DNA of 64,000 nucleotides, from positions 248,001 to 312,000 of the forward strand of contig CAWCHZ010000002.1 in assembly GCA_963795555.1 (NCBI GenBank), read 5' to 3'. Below are positions 7,576-15,068 of the stretch, piece after piece. The first letter of the stretch is position 1. Each line of letters begins with the position of its first letter. Origin of the DNA: CAWCHZ01 sp963795555 (GTDB lineage Bacteria > Actinomycetota > Thermoleophilia > Solirubrobacterales > Solirubrobacteraceae). Below the pieces are notes generated by a model. The model made no database searches. It saw only the letters and a list, made by a program, of their open reading frames with translations, and was not told the DNA's origin. Position numbers and translations under genes: made by a program.

Positions 7576-9225
7576 ATGAGCAGCCGGGCACGGCTCCGGG
7601 CGGTGGCCGCGGCGCTCGTGGTGGTGGTCGCATCGGCCAGCGCCGCCGCGTCGTCGAGCGCCGCCGCGTCGTCGAGCGCCGCCGCGTCGTCGAGCGCCGT
7701 CGCGCAAGCCACCGTGGTCGCGCCCGTGCTGGTGCTTCGCGGCGGCGATGTCCAGACTCGCTATGAGCGGTTCCTGGGACCCACCCAACTGATTGCGCTG
7801 GTGCGGGGGCGATCGCCTGTGCGGCGCAGTGGTGGCTCGTCGGGCGGGCGCGACTCATTTCGCCCGCGCCGCGTCGCAGGCGGTCGGTCCGCCACGGTCG
7901 CGCGCCGATCGCATCGTCCGCCCCCGAAGGGCCTGGCCACTCGCCGCGTGCTCGACGCGCTGCTGGCCAGTGCGCAGATCGACCAGGTGACCCACGACGC
8001 GGCTCGTGCCACGCTGGCCACCGCGCTGGCCGCCTGGCGGCAGCAGCGCGGTGTGCGCCGAGTCGAGATTGGTGCCGTCATCGACAACGCCGACGCGCTG
8101 GCGCTTGCTGGGCTGCTCACGGTGGCGCGGTTGCCGGCGATCGTCGCGACCCTCGCGGCCAACGCCCAGTGGTGGACGAGTGGTCCGCTCCTGAGCTACG
8201 GGCAACGCGTCAGCGTGGGCACGAGCATGCTGATCTGGCAGTACTACCCGGGACAGGGCATCGAGCTGCAGCCGCTGGCCAACTTCGCCCACGCCAACGC
8301 GCTCTGGTCCAGCAGGGACGCCGCCGATCTGCGGGCGTTGATGGCCGAGCTCACCCCGCTGGCGATCGACCGCGGCGGCTGGGTCGCGTGGGAGTACTAC
8401 TTTCGCTTCGATGGGGGTGCGCCACCCTGGATCAGCGCGATCGCGCAGGGCACGGCGGTCGAGGCGCTCGCCCGCGCCGGGCAGCTCCTGGGCGATCCCT
8501 CGTTGGCCGTGCTGGGCGACAGGGCGCTTGGCGCCTTCGAGCAATCGCCGCCAGCGGGCGTGCGCGAGGATGCAGCCGGCGGGCCGTTCTACTTGATCTA
8601 CAGCTTCGCGCCCAGGGAGCTGGTCATCAACGCCGATCTGCAGGCGCTGATCGGTCTCTACGACTATGGCCAGCTGACCGCCGACGCGCGCGCGGCCGCC
8701 CTCTTCGCCAGCGGTAGCGCCGAGGCGCAGGCGGCTTTGCCCGCCTACGACACGGGCGCGTGGTCGCTCTACGACACGGCGAGCGAGTCGGACCTCGGCT
8801 ATCACGAGCTCGTGACGGGCTTCCTACAGGGCCTCTGCGACCGTACCCAGGTGCCGATCTACTGTCAGACGGCAGCGCGCTTCCTTGGCTACGAGCACCA
8901 GCCGCCGACGATCTTCCCAATTACGCGAGCGATCCGTGCCGGAGCGTCCGCGCAGCTGTGGTTCACGCTCGACAAGATCGCGCGCGTTGGCATGGTCGTC
9001 GAGCGTCCTGACGGCACTCGCGTGTTCGCCACCAGCGCAACCGTCGGACGCGGGCAGCACAGCTACGGTTGGTCAGCCCCAGCCCGGCCAGGCGCCTACC
9101 TGCTGCGCCTGCGCGCCACGGACCTGGCCGGCAACGTCTCGCCGCCGGCGATCGGTGCGTTGACGATCCGGCCGGCGCCGAGGCGCCGGCCGAAGCATCA
9201 TGCCGCCAGGCGTCGGTCAGCCTGA
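7576..9225 (+). CDS. secreted D-glucuronyl C5-epimerase-like protein
   Basis: This 549-residue protein starts at ATG 7576 with GGAGG at 7560-7564. It has a signal-peptide-like N-terminus containing three copies of SAAASS, then a low-complexity arginine-rich stretch. From about residue 220 follows a domain with YYPGQGIELQPLANFAHANAL, YYFRFDGGAPPWISAIAQG and LYDTASESDLGYHELVTGFL, which matches the C-terminal domain of D-glucuronyl C5-epimerases. A C-terminal bacterial Ig-like segment (ARPGAYLLRLRATDLAGNVSPP) ends in a basic tail. In animals the family converts glucuronate to iduronate in heparan sulphate. In bacteria of this kind the substrate is unknown; an envelope or exopolysaccharide is likely. 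Confidence 0.8.
   Translation: MSSRARLRAVAAALVVVVASASAAASSSAAASSSAAASSSAVAQATVVAPVLVLRGGDVQTRYERFLGPTQLIALVRGRSPVRRSGGSSGGRDSFRPRRVAGGRSATVARRSHRPPPKGLATRRVLDALLASAQIDQVTHDAARATLATALAAWRQQRGVRRVEIGAVIDNADALALAGLLTVARLPAIVATLAANAQWWTSGPLLSYGQRVSVGTSMLIWQYYPGQGIELQPLANFAHANALWSSRDAADLRALMAELTPLAIDRGGWVAWEYYFRFDGGAPPWISAIAQGTAVEALARAGQLLGDPSLAVLGDRALGAFEQSPPAGVREDAAGGPFYLIYSFAPRELVINADLQALIGLYDYGQLTADARAAALFASGSAEAQAALPAYDTGAWSLYDTASESDLGYHELVTGFLQGLCDRTQVPIYCQTAARFLGYEHQPPTIFPITRAIRAGASAQLWFTLDKIARVGMVVERPDGTRVFATSATVGRGQHSYGWSAPARPGAYLLRLRATDLAGNVSPPAIGALTIRPAPRRRPKHHAARRRSA
7639..7692 (+). repeat. three 18-bp tandem repeats in the epimerase signal region
   Basis: Three identical 18-bp units at 7639-7656, 7657-7674 and 7675-7692 encode SAAASS three times, and a fourth decayed copy follows. 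The unit length keeps the frame. Copy-number change would lengthen or shorten the signal-peptide region. Confidence 0.9.
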
Positions 9226-9247
9226 CCGGACCGGCCGGTCAGCCTGA
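9214..9247. repeat. duplicated 12-bp element carrying the stops of two convergent genes
   Basis: The sequence CGGTCAGCCTGA occurs at 9214-9225 and 9236-9247. It contains TGA on the plus strand and TGA (as TCA) on the minus strand. The first copy ends the epimerase gene, and the second copy provides the stop of the convergent membrane-protein gene. Confidence 0.85.
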
Positions 9248-9820
9248 TTGGACGCGATCGCGGCGGCGCCGCAAGAAGCCACGCCGCGGCGCGCGAGCGG
9301 CGCCCGCCGGCCTGGCGCCGCGGTCTGCCGCCAACGCCCCAGCGCCGGCTCCGCCGATCGCGGCCGCCTCGGTGACCACGCGTGGGCGCGATAGGAAGCG
9401 CCCCATCGCGATGCCCGCGAGCCCGACGATCAGCACGCCAACCCCCGAGAAGTAGCCGAGCAGCTCAATCGCACGCCGAATCGAGCCACCGAGCGGGGCG
9501 CCAATGCCCCCGGCACCGTGCTCCCAGATGATGCTGACGTGCGGTCCGATCGCAAACCAGGCGCCGGCGACCAGCGCGATCCACGCGAACAGGACACCGC
9601 TCGCACGTCGCGCGCTCACCAGCAGGCCCAGGCCGCCCAGCACGGCTGCGGCGCCCGGCAGGATGTCGAGCCAGAGGCGGTTCATCGTGTAGTGCCACGT
9701 CTGGTCTGTGCCAAAGGCGTAGTTGAAGTAGGGACCGACGAACGGGATGACGCCGCCCCAGATGCCGAGCAGGACGATCAGCAGCCCGCCGGCGGCACCA
9801 GTGGTTCGAGGTAGTCGCAT
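9239..9820 (-). CDS. four-helix membrane protein of unknown function
   Basis: This 193-residue protein has four hydrophobic segments, the first being LLIVLLGIWGGVIPFVGPYF. It also contains the conserved-looking loop NYAFGTDQTWHYTMNRLWLDILPGAAAVLGG, followed by a basic, arginine-rich C-terminal tail. I chose ATG 9820 because GAGG sits five bases before it; a GTG six bases further upstream is possible. The pattern is common among actinobacterial hypothetical membrane proteins, but I know no function. The gene converges with the epimerase gene. Confidence 0.72.
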   Translation of the reverse strand: MRLPRTTGAAGGLLIVLLGIWGGVIPFVGPYFNYAFGTDQTWHYTMNRLWLDILPGAAAVLGGLGLLVSARRASGVLFAWIALVAGAWFAIGPHVSIIWEHGAGGIGAPLGGSIRRAIELLGYFSGVGVLIVGLAGIAMGRFLSRPRVVTEAAAIGGAGAGALAADRGARPAGAARAPRRGFLRRRRDRVQSG

Positions 9821-9932
9821 GGGCACCTCACTTGATCACGTTTTTCAGCCCCTTCGGACTACCCGTACGCGCGATCGCCCAATCGCGCCGCTGTCCGTCC
9901 AAATTGTCCATCGCCCTGGCGGACGCGCTGGA

Positions 9933-10964
9933 TCAGTTCGCCCGCGGGCCGCAGGGCGACGACACCGCCGGCGTCGTCCTGCATCGGCGCTCGGCGCAAC
10001 CGACCGCGTCCGACGCGGCGTCGGGTCGACGCATGTGGAGCCGGATGACGTTGCCGGAGTCGGCGCAGCGCAGCTGAACGAGGTCGCTGAGCTGCTGGGC
10101 CAGCCAGAGGCCGTAGCCAGCGACCCCCTGCGGCCGGATGCGACCGGCGAGCGGGTCGGCGAGGCGCCCGCTGTCGTTGACCTCGCAGATCAGCGACTCA
10201 GGCTGCTGCCAGACCCGGAGGGCGCCGCCGCCGCCGCCGTGGCGGACGCTGTTGGCGGCGATCTCGTGTACCGCCAGCGCGAAGTCCTCGGCCCGCTGCG
10301 CCGGTAGCTGGGCCTTCGCGCCGGCCTGGCGCACGAGGCGGCGGACCCGGCTCAATGAGTCGGCGTCGAAGCGCAGCGTGCGCACCGGCACGCGCGGCTC
10401 GGGCAGCGGATCGCCAAGCGGCTCGCTGAGCGCAGCGGTCCCGGCATAGGAGGCACTCGCGCTCTCTCTGCCGTGCTCGATGAGATGGGGATGGTTGCGC
10501 CGCGCCACCTCCACCACGGCCGGGTCCAGCGCGGCGGTGTCGTAGGGGCAGAGCAGCCGAAAGCCGTGGTCGGCGGCGAACGCAAGGTTCAACAGCGCCT
10601 CGTGCCGCTCGCACTCGGCGAGCTCCGCGGCGCCGCGGCGTCGGGAGATCGGCTCGCCGATCCCGCGCAGCTCCCGCCCGGGCGGGTGGTCTGCCACGAA
10701 CTCCCGCCAGGCGGGGATCAGCCTGCCCGGGTTGGCGCCGACCTGGCGCATGTCGGCGAACGTGACGCGTCGCGCGTCGGTTCCGAGCGCCGCTGCCAGC
10801 AGCGCGATCTTGGGCTCGTCGACGACCACGAGGACGGGCTCCTCACGTGCCAGGCCCTCCCTGATGAAGGCGAGCGTATGCAGGGCAAATTGCTGCTCGC
10901 CGGCGTACAGAAGCGCCTCGTGGCGAAAATCGTGGCGCAAAGGCCTTGCTGGGTCGTCGCTCAT
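9933..10964 (-). CDS. MEDS-domain / RsbW-type ATPase anti-sigma regulator
   Basis: The 343-residue protein has two domains. The N-terminal part (HEALLYAGEQQFALHTLAFIREGLAREEPVLVVVDEPKIALL ... LLCPYDTAALDPAVVEVARRNHPHLIE) matches the MEDS sensory domain. The C-terminal part has an N-box (EDFALAVHEIAANSVRHGG) and a G-box (GVAGYGLWLAQQLSDLVQLR) of the GHKL ATPase fold used by RsbW-like kinases. It probably senses a small molecule or signal and controls a SigB-type switch. The ATG at 10964 begins MSDDPARPLRHDFRHEALLY; upstream codons in the same frame are not convincing. It is divergent from the STAS gene. Confidence 0.85.
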   Translation of the reverse strand: MSDDPARPLRHDFRHEALLYAGEQQFALHTLAFIREGLAREEPVLVVVDEPKIALLAAALGTDARRVTFADMRQVGANPGRLIPAWREFVADHPPGRELRGIGEPISRRRGAAELAECERHEALLNLAFAADHGFRLLCPYDTAALDPAVVEVARRNHPHLIEHGRESASASYAGTAALSEPLGDPLPEPRVPVRTLRFDADSLSRVRRLVRQAGAKAQLPAQRAEDFALAVHEIAANSVRHGGGGGALRVWQQPESLICEVNDSGRLADPLAGRIRPQGVAGYGLWLAQQLSDLVQLRCADSGNVIRLHMRRPDAASDAVGCAERRCRTTPAVSSPCGPRAN

Positions 10965-11126
10965 CTCGCTTGCGGCGCCTCCGCTCAGGTTGCGGGCTCC
11001 TGCGGCTCGTGGTACCCGGCGCCGCCGGGACTCAATCAACCGCGATAGCGTCCATTGGCCGCAGGCCACGGACGCGCGGGGAATAAGGAGGTGCTCCCCA
11101 TTCTTCATCGGGCCTGCTCCGCTACC

Positions 11127-11480
11127 ATGGGCGCGACAGCATCCATGGCCCCCGCCGTCGACCATTCCAGTGCCACGCCGTTCGAGGTGGTCGTAAAGCG
11201 CGAGGCAGCGGCTCTTGAGCTGCGTCTGCGTGGTGAGCTGGATATCGCCAGCGAGCCGCGCTTCAGCGAGACCCTTGATCGGGCGCTGGGCGAGTCGGAC
11301 GGACTTCCCGTGCTGGTGCGCCTGGAGCAGCTGACCTTCATCGACTCGAGCGGCGTGCGGGCGCTGGTGGCGGCCCACCGGCGCGCGCCGGAGCGAGTCC
11401 GCTTCACGCGCGGCGCCCGGGCGGTGGGTCGAATCCTCGCCGTCACCGGCGTCGACGGCCTGCTTCCATTCGCCGAGTGA
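11127..11480 (+). CDS. STAS-domain anti-sigma factor antagonist
   Basis: This protein of about 117 residues has the STAS fold: VVVKREAAALELRLRGELDIASEPRFSETLD, then the phosphorylation-site region LTFIDSSGVRALVAAHRRAPERVRF, then a C-terminal helix. The serine in DSSG is the usual site phosphorylated by an RsbW-like kinase. When unphosphorylated it would bind the kinase and free the sigma factor. The start is uncertain: ATG 11127, ATG 11145, or an ATT at 11100 preceded by a perfect AAGGAGGTG. It lies between the MEDS-ATPase and the RsbW-like genes, which supports a partner-switching role. Confidence 0.85.
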   Translation: MGATASMAPAVDHSSATPFEVVVKREAAALELRLRGELDIASEPRFSETLDRALGESDGLPVLVRLEQLTFIDSSGVRALVAAHRRAPERVRFTRGARAVGRILAVTGVDGLLPFAE

Positions 11481-11506
11481 TGCGCGCGATCGTGCGTGGC
11501 TCGGTG

Positions 11507-11531
11507 GGTTAGACAAGGCACCACCGGGTAT
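11507..11531 (+). promoter_or_regulatory. putative SigB/SigF-type promoter
   Basis: GGTTAG at 11507-11512 and GGGTAT at 11526-11531, 13 bp apart, resemble the stress-sigma consensus GTTT(AA)-N13-17-GGGTAT. It lies about 100 bp before the RsbW-like gene and in a cluster with two SigB-like sigma factors, so feedback control is plausible. This rests on consensus match only. Confidence 0.5.
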
Positions 11532-11629
11532 GCGAGTCAGGCAGTGATTGACGCTGTCGTTGGCTGGGTTGCCGGATCGACAAGGAGCGTCGTGTATCGC
11601 GGCTTGACATCCCATCGCGCGCTCACACC

Positions 11630-12592
11630 ATGAGGGGCGCTCCGCACCTTGCGCTGCGGGTGACGAGCGATGCCGCGAACGTGACGCTCGTGCGCGAGGT
11701 GCTCAGCGGTGTCGCCGAGGCGATCGAGCTCGACGACGCCACGCTGCACGATGTTCGCACAGCCGTGAGCGAGGCGTGCAACAACGTCGTGCTGCACGCC
11801 TACGGCGAGGGCCGGGGGCCACTCGAGGTGGACATCGAGACGCCTCACGGCAAGCTGCGCGTCGTGGTGCGCGACCACGGAGCGGGGCTGGCGCCTCATC
11901 CGGTCCTCCATCCCGAGCCATTGCATGGCATCGGGCTCGCCGTCATCCAGGCGCTCACGGAGCGCATCGAGCTGCGTGGGGCGCCCGGGGAGGGCACCGA
12001 GCTGGTGATGGAGTTCGACGCCCCCGGGGCGCGCTCGCTGGGTGATCTCCCCACCGCCGTTGCAGCGCCGAGCGGAGGTGGTGGAGGCCCGGCTGGCGCC
12101 GCGGGACCGGATTCGCAGGGCACGTCCGACAGCGGCCACGCTGCGGGGAGCGCCACCGCCGACGCGCGCAAGCTCGACCTCGGCGGTGGCGCTCTGCTGA
12201 CGGTCAAGCCCAGCGCGCTGGCGGTGACGACGTTCACGCGTCTGGTATCGGCGCTCGCCGCGCGGGCCGGCTTCTCGCTCGATCGCCTGTCCGATGCCCA
12301 GCTCGTGGCGGATGCGCTTGCGGCCCAGATTGCACGAGCGCTCGACGGCGACAGCCTGCATACCGGCGTCACCGCGCGACGCAAGGAGATCGAGCTGCGC
12401 ATCTGGCCGTTGGTCAGCGGCCATGGCCAGCGCCTGCTGGGCCAACGCGGTGCCAGCGGCCTCGATGCCATCGTCGCCCAGCTCAGCGACGACATCCGGG
12501 TGACGCCCGCGGAGGGTTGCGAGATCCTGTTCGTGCGACTCGCCGACCCTGGGCCGCTGGAGGCCGGCGCGCCTGATCGCGCCCAGCAGTAG
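11630..12592 (+). CDS. RsbW-like anti-sigma kinase with an extra C-terminal domain
   Basis: The 320-residue protein opens with a GHKL ATPase: N-box VRTAVSEACNNVVLHAYGEG, G1 box VVRDHGAGLAP, and G2 region HGIGLAVIQALTERIELRG. This fits serine kinases that bind a SigB-like factor and phosphorylate STAS antagonists. After a glycine- and serine-rich linker (about 145-180), a second domain of about 130 residues (VTTFTRLVSALAARAGFSLDRLSDAQLVADALAAQ...) follows that is longer than classic RsbW (about 150 residues). This second part has the look of another degenerate ATPase-like or sensory fold. The ATG at 11630 lacks a clear ribosome site. Confidence 0.85.
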   Translation: MRGAPHLALRVTSDAANVTLVREVLSGVAEAIELDDATLHDVRTAVSEACNNVVLHAYGEGRGPLEVDIETPHGKLRVVVRDHGAGLAPHPVLHPEPLHGIGLAVIQALTERIELRGAPGEGTELVMEFDAPGARSLGDLPTAVAAPSGGGGGPAGAAGPDSQGTSDSGHAAGSATADARKLDLGGGALLTVKPSALAVTTFTRLVSALAARAGFSLDRLSDAQLVADALAAQIARALDGDSLHTGVTARRKEIELRIWPLVSGHGQRLLGQRGASGLDAIVAQLSDDIRVTPAEGCEILFVRLADPGPLEAGAPDRAQQ

Positions 12593-12603
12593 GAGTCGAC
12601 CCC

Positions 12604-12650
12604 AGCGATCGGAGTCGACGGCCGCCTAGCGATCGGAGTCGACGGCCGCC
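12604..12650. repeat. tandem 24-bp duplication across the sigma-factor stop codon
   Basis: A 23-bp sequence occurs at 12604-12626 and at 12628-12650 with one base between. On the minus strand each copy encodes AAVDSDR. The upstream copy (12628-12650) holds the real last codons, the stop TAG lies at 12626-12628, and a second AAVDSDR follows in frame after it. The period of 24 keeps the frame. Confidence 0.85.
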
Positions 12651-13420
12651 GTCAGCTCGCCCATCACGCGCCGCAAGATGCGCGAGACCTGCATCTGCGA
12701 GAGCCCCACCCGGCCGGCGATCTCGGTTTGCGTGAGATCCTCCGTCAGGCGCAGGCGCAGGATCTCGCGGTCGCGCGGCGGCAGGGTTCGCAGCGCGTCG
12801 GCGAGGGCGTCACGGTCCTCGACCAGCGCCAGGCGCTCGTCCTCCGCGGCGCCCGCATCGAGCGCTCGGTGATCGGATGGCTGCGTCGGGTCCGGCGCCG
12901 GCTCGAGCGGAACCGCGTCATGCGCGGAGCGTGCCTGCAGTGCGTCGAGCACCTGCTCGTCCGTCAGCCCGGCAGCCCCGGCAACCTCGGCGACCGTGGG
13001 TGAGCGGCGCAGCTGCCCGAACAGCTGGCGCTCGCAGCGCTCCACCGCGAGCACGCGCTCCTTGAGCTCACGGGGGACGTGCAGGGCCCAGCTGGAGTCC
13101 CGGAAGTAGCGCTTGAGCTCGCCGACGATCGTCGGCACGGCATAGGACGAGAAGGCCACGCCGCGGTCGGGGTCAAAGCCGTCGACCGCCTTCATCAGCC
13201 CAATCGCCGCCACCTGCATCAGATCTTCCAGTGACTCGGGCGTATGGCGATAGCGCAGCGCGACGCTGCGGGCGAGCGGCAGGTAGCGCTCGACCATCGC
13301 CGCGCGCTCGTCTGGCGCCGCACGCCCGTCTGGCGACCGCTCGCTGGCGCGCCTGCGCTCAGGCATCGCCTCCCGCGCGTCCGAGGCTCCCATCCTGTCT
13401 GACCCTATCCCGTCGACCAT
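12626..13420 (-). CDS. SigB/SigF/SigG-family sigma factor
   Basis: The 264-residue protein has sigma region 2 (YLPLARSVALRYRHTPESLEDLMQVAAIGLMKAVDGFDPDRG ... YAVPTIVGELKRYFRDSSW), region 3 (LKERVLAVERCERQLFGQL) and region 4 with a helix-turn-helix (QTEIAGRVGLSQMQVSRILRR). Region 1.1 is absent, as usual for this group. It would direct RNA polymerase to stress or development promoters and be controlled by the neighbouring RsbW-like and STAS proteins. The start could be the ATG at 13420 or one of the methionines within the next 40 codons; the first 40 residues are charged and poorly conserved in look. Confidence 0.92.
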   Translation of the reverse strand: MVDGIGSDRMGASDAREAMPERRRASERSPDGRAAPDERAAMVERYLPLARSVALRYRHTPESLEDLMQVAAIGLMKAVDGFDPDRGVAFSSYAVPTIVGELKRYFRDSSWALHVPRELKERVLAVERCERQLFGQLRRSPTVAEVAGAAGLTDEQVLDALQARSAHDAVPLEPAPDPTQPSDHRALDAGAAEDERLALVEDRDALADALRTLPPRDREILRLRLTEDLTQTEIAGRVGLSQMQVSRILRRVMGELTAAVDSDR

Positions 13421-13639
13421 GTGGGGGGGACCCTAGCGGCGCCCTCGTGGTCGCCGGCGACCCGGCGTCAGATTGCCGGCAGCTCCCTTGGCATCGCGCC
13501 GGGACGGGAGCGGCCCGAAGTGCAGAGCACAGCGGGCCGCTCCCAACCGCCGCCTGTCACCAACGCTTGGCGTCTGGCACCCGCGCTTGGCGACACGTCA
13601 CCAGGCCCTGGCATCCGTCACCAGGGCACTTGGCGTCCG
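13421..13639. other. intergenic region with short direct repeats
   Basis: No gene is visible. The right part (about 13556-13650) carries several short copies of CGTCACCAG and CTTGGCGTC, one of which reaches the end of the small hydrophobic-protein gene. The repeats are too irregular to call a known element. Confidence 0.5.
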
Positions 13640-13810
13640 TCACCAGCGATACCAGCCACGACGCCCGCCCGCACCGGCACCGGATCCGAGGAAGAACCCC
13701 AGGACCCAGAGGACGAGCAGGGCAATTCCTATCCACCACAGGATGTGGACGGCGAAGCCAATGCCGCCGAAGATCGCTAATATCAAAATGAGCAATACGA
13801 TAGCTAGCAT
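13640..13810 (-). CDS. small hydrophobic protein, Lmo0937/DUF5670-like
   Basis: This 56-residue protein is almost entirely two membrane helices (LAIVLLILILAIFGGIGFAV and WWIGIALLVLWVLGFFLG) with a glycine- and arginine-rich end (GAGAGGRRGWYRW). It resembles the small hydrophobic proteins grouped as Lmo0937/DUF5670, often found in stress regulons. The start ATG at 13810 is fixed by AAAGGAGGAG three bases before it, one of the best ribosome sites in the window. Its place between two SigB-like sigma genes fits membrane stress. Function is unknown. Confidence 0.75.
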   Translation of the reverse strand: MLAIVLLILILAIFGGIGFAVHILWWIGIALLVLWVLGFFLGSGAGAGGRRGWYRW

Positions 13811-13881
13811 TACTCCTCCTTTTGGAGTCCCATGCGCAACTGGCGGGAGACGTTGGCATAGTTTCCCAAGACGATGTGAGC

Positions 13882-14000
13882 GCAAACATCGCCCGCAAGC
13901 GTTGCCCGTAAACATCGGTTGCCCGCAACATCGTTGCCCGCAAACATCGCCTGGTGGACCGCGCCGCGAGCGCGCCGCTGGACCGCGCCGCGAGCGCGCC
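13882..14000. repeat. non-coding repeat cluster upstream of the second sigma gene
   Basis: The 350 bp between the small hydrophobic gene and the sigma gene at 14160 hold two repeat families. From about 13882 to 13951 there are several versions of a unit built from AAACATCG and TTGCCCGCA. At 13955-13976 and 13979-14000 a perfect 22-bp sequence is repeated with period 24. No protein is supported here. The repeats could be slippage products or a regulatory array. Confidence 0.7.
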
Positions 14001-14159
14001 CCGAGGTTTGCCGCCCGGGCTGTCGCCCCACGTTTGCCGGACGGCTGCCCGGGTACGCCGAGATCGAGCCGCCCATCGACGGCGATGGCCGTGTGGTGGG
14101 GTGATGGCGGTGGCGAGCACCGCCGGCGCCATGTGCGCGTGGGCAGAAAGGGGAACAGC

Positions 14160-15020
14160 GTGACGATCACCGCAGCCACCGTGACGGCTACAGCAGCCAA
14201 GTCCGAGAAGACCACGAGACCCGAGCCCGAGCGCCGCCTCGAGCACCGCCGGTTGACGTGCGACTCGGAAGCGGAGATTGCAGTTTGCTTCGAGCGCTGG
14301 CGCGAGCATCGCGAGCCGGAGGCGCGCGAGGCGCTGGTGCAGCGCTTCCTCCCGCTCGCGCGCAAGCTGGCGCGGCGCTACGCCCGTTCGTCGGAGCCCT
14401 TCGACGACCTGCTGCAGGTCGCGAGCCTGGGCCTGCTGCGCGCCATCGATCGCTTCGACCCGGAGCGCGGTCGACCCTTCACGGCGCTGGCCGTGCCGAC
14501 GATCCTGGGCGAGTTGCGTCGTCACTTCCGCGACACCGGCTGGGCGGTGCACGTGCCCCGCGCGGCGCAGGAGCAGGCGCTGATGGTTGAGCACGCGCAA
14601 CGCGAGCTGGCCGCACGACACGGTCGCTCGCCGGCGGTGGCGCAGATCGCGGAGTACCTGGAGGTCGAGGTCGAGGACGTACTGTCCTCGCTGCAGGTTG
14701 CGCAGGCCTACACGGCGCTCTCGCTCGACGCGCCCCGCGCCGGCAGCGACGAGGATCCAACCCCCTACCGCGAGGTGATCGCCGTCGAGGATGAGCGCTT
14801 CGGCCTGCTGGAGGATGACGTGTGCGTGCGCGCCGCGCTCAGGCAGCTGCCCCCGCGGGAGCGGCGCGTTTTGCAGCTGCGCTTTGTGCGCGACATGACC
14901 CAGAGCGAGATCGCCGCGGAGATCGGCGTCTCGCAGATGCAGGTCTCTCGCCTGCTGCGCCGCTCGCTCGAGCGGCTGCGGGAGATCGCTGACCCACAGC
15001 CCGCCGAAGCGAGCGACTGA
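14160..15020 (+). CDS. second SigB/SigF/SigG-family sigma factor
   Basis: This 286-residue protein has region 2 (FLPLARKLARRYARSSEPFDDLLQVASLGLLRAIDRFDPERG ... LAVPTILGELRRHFRDTGW), region 3 and region 4 (QSEIAAEIGVSQMQVSRLLRRSLERL). The GTG at 14160 was chosen because AAGGGG lies 6-7 bases before it; the longer open frame upstream runs through non-coding repeats. It is a close relative of the sigma factor encoded at 12626-13420 and probably shares the same partner-switching control. A GCCCCC...GGGGGC inverted repeat at about 15027-15060 may form a terminator. Confidence 0.92.
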   Translation: MTITAATVTATAAKSEKTTRPEPERRLEHRRLTCDSEAEIAVCFERWREHREPEAREALVQRFLPLARKLARRYARSSEPFDDLLQVASLGLLRAIDRFDPERGRPFTALAVPTILGELRRHFRDTGWAVHVPRAAQEQALMVEHAQRELAARHGRSPAVAQIAEYLEVEVEDVLSSLQVAQAYTALSLDAPRAGSDEDPTPYREVIAVEDERFGLLEDDVCVRAALRQLPPRERRVLQLRFVRDMTQSEIAAEIGVSQMQVSRLLRRSLERLREIADPQPAEASD

Positions 15021-15068
15021 CGCCACGCCCCCGAAGCGTCAGCACGCCATCCTGGGGGCTGTTGCGTC

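Noticed and set aside
15027..15060. Strong terminator after the second sigma gene
   Set aside because: GCCCCC/GGGGGC can pair, but the loop is over 20 nt and no T-run follows, so it is only mentioned as a possibility.
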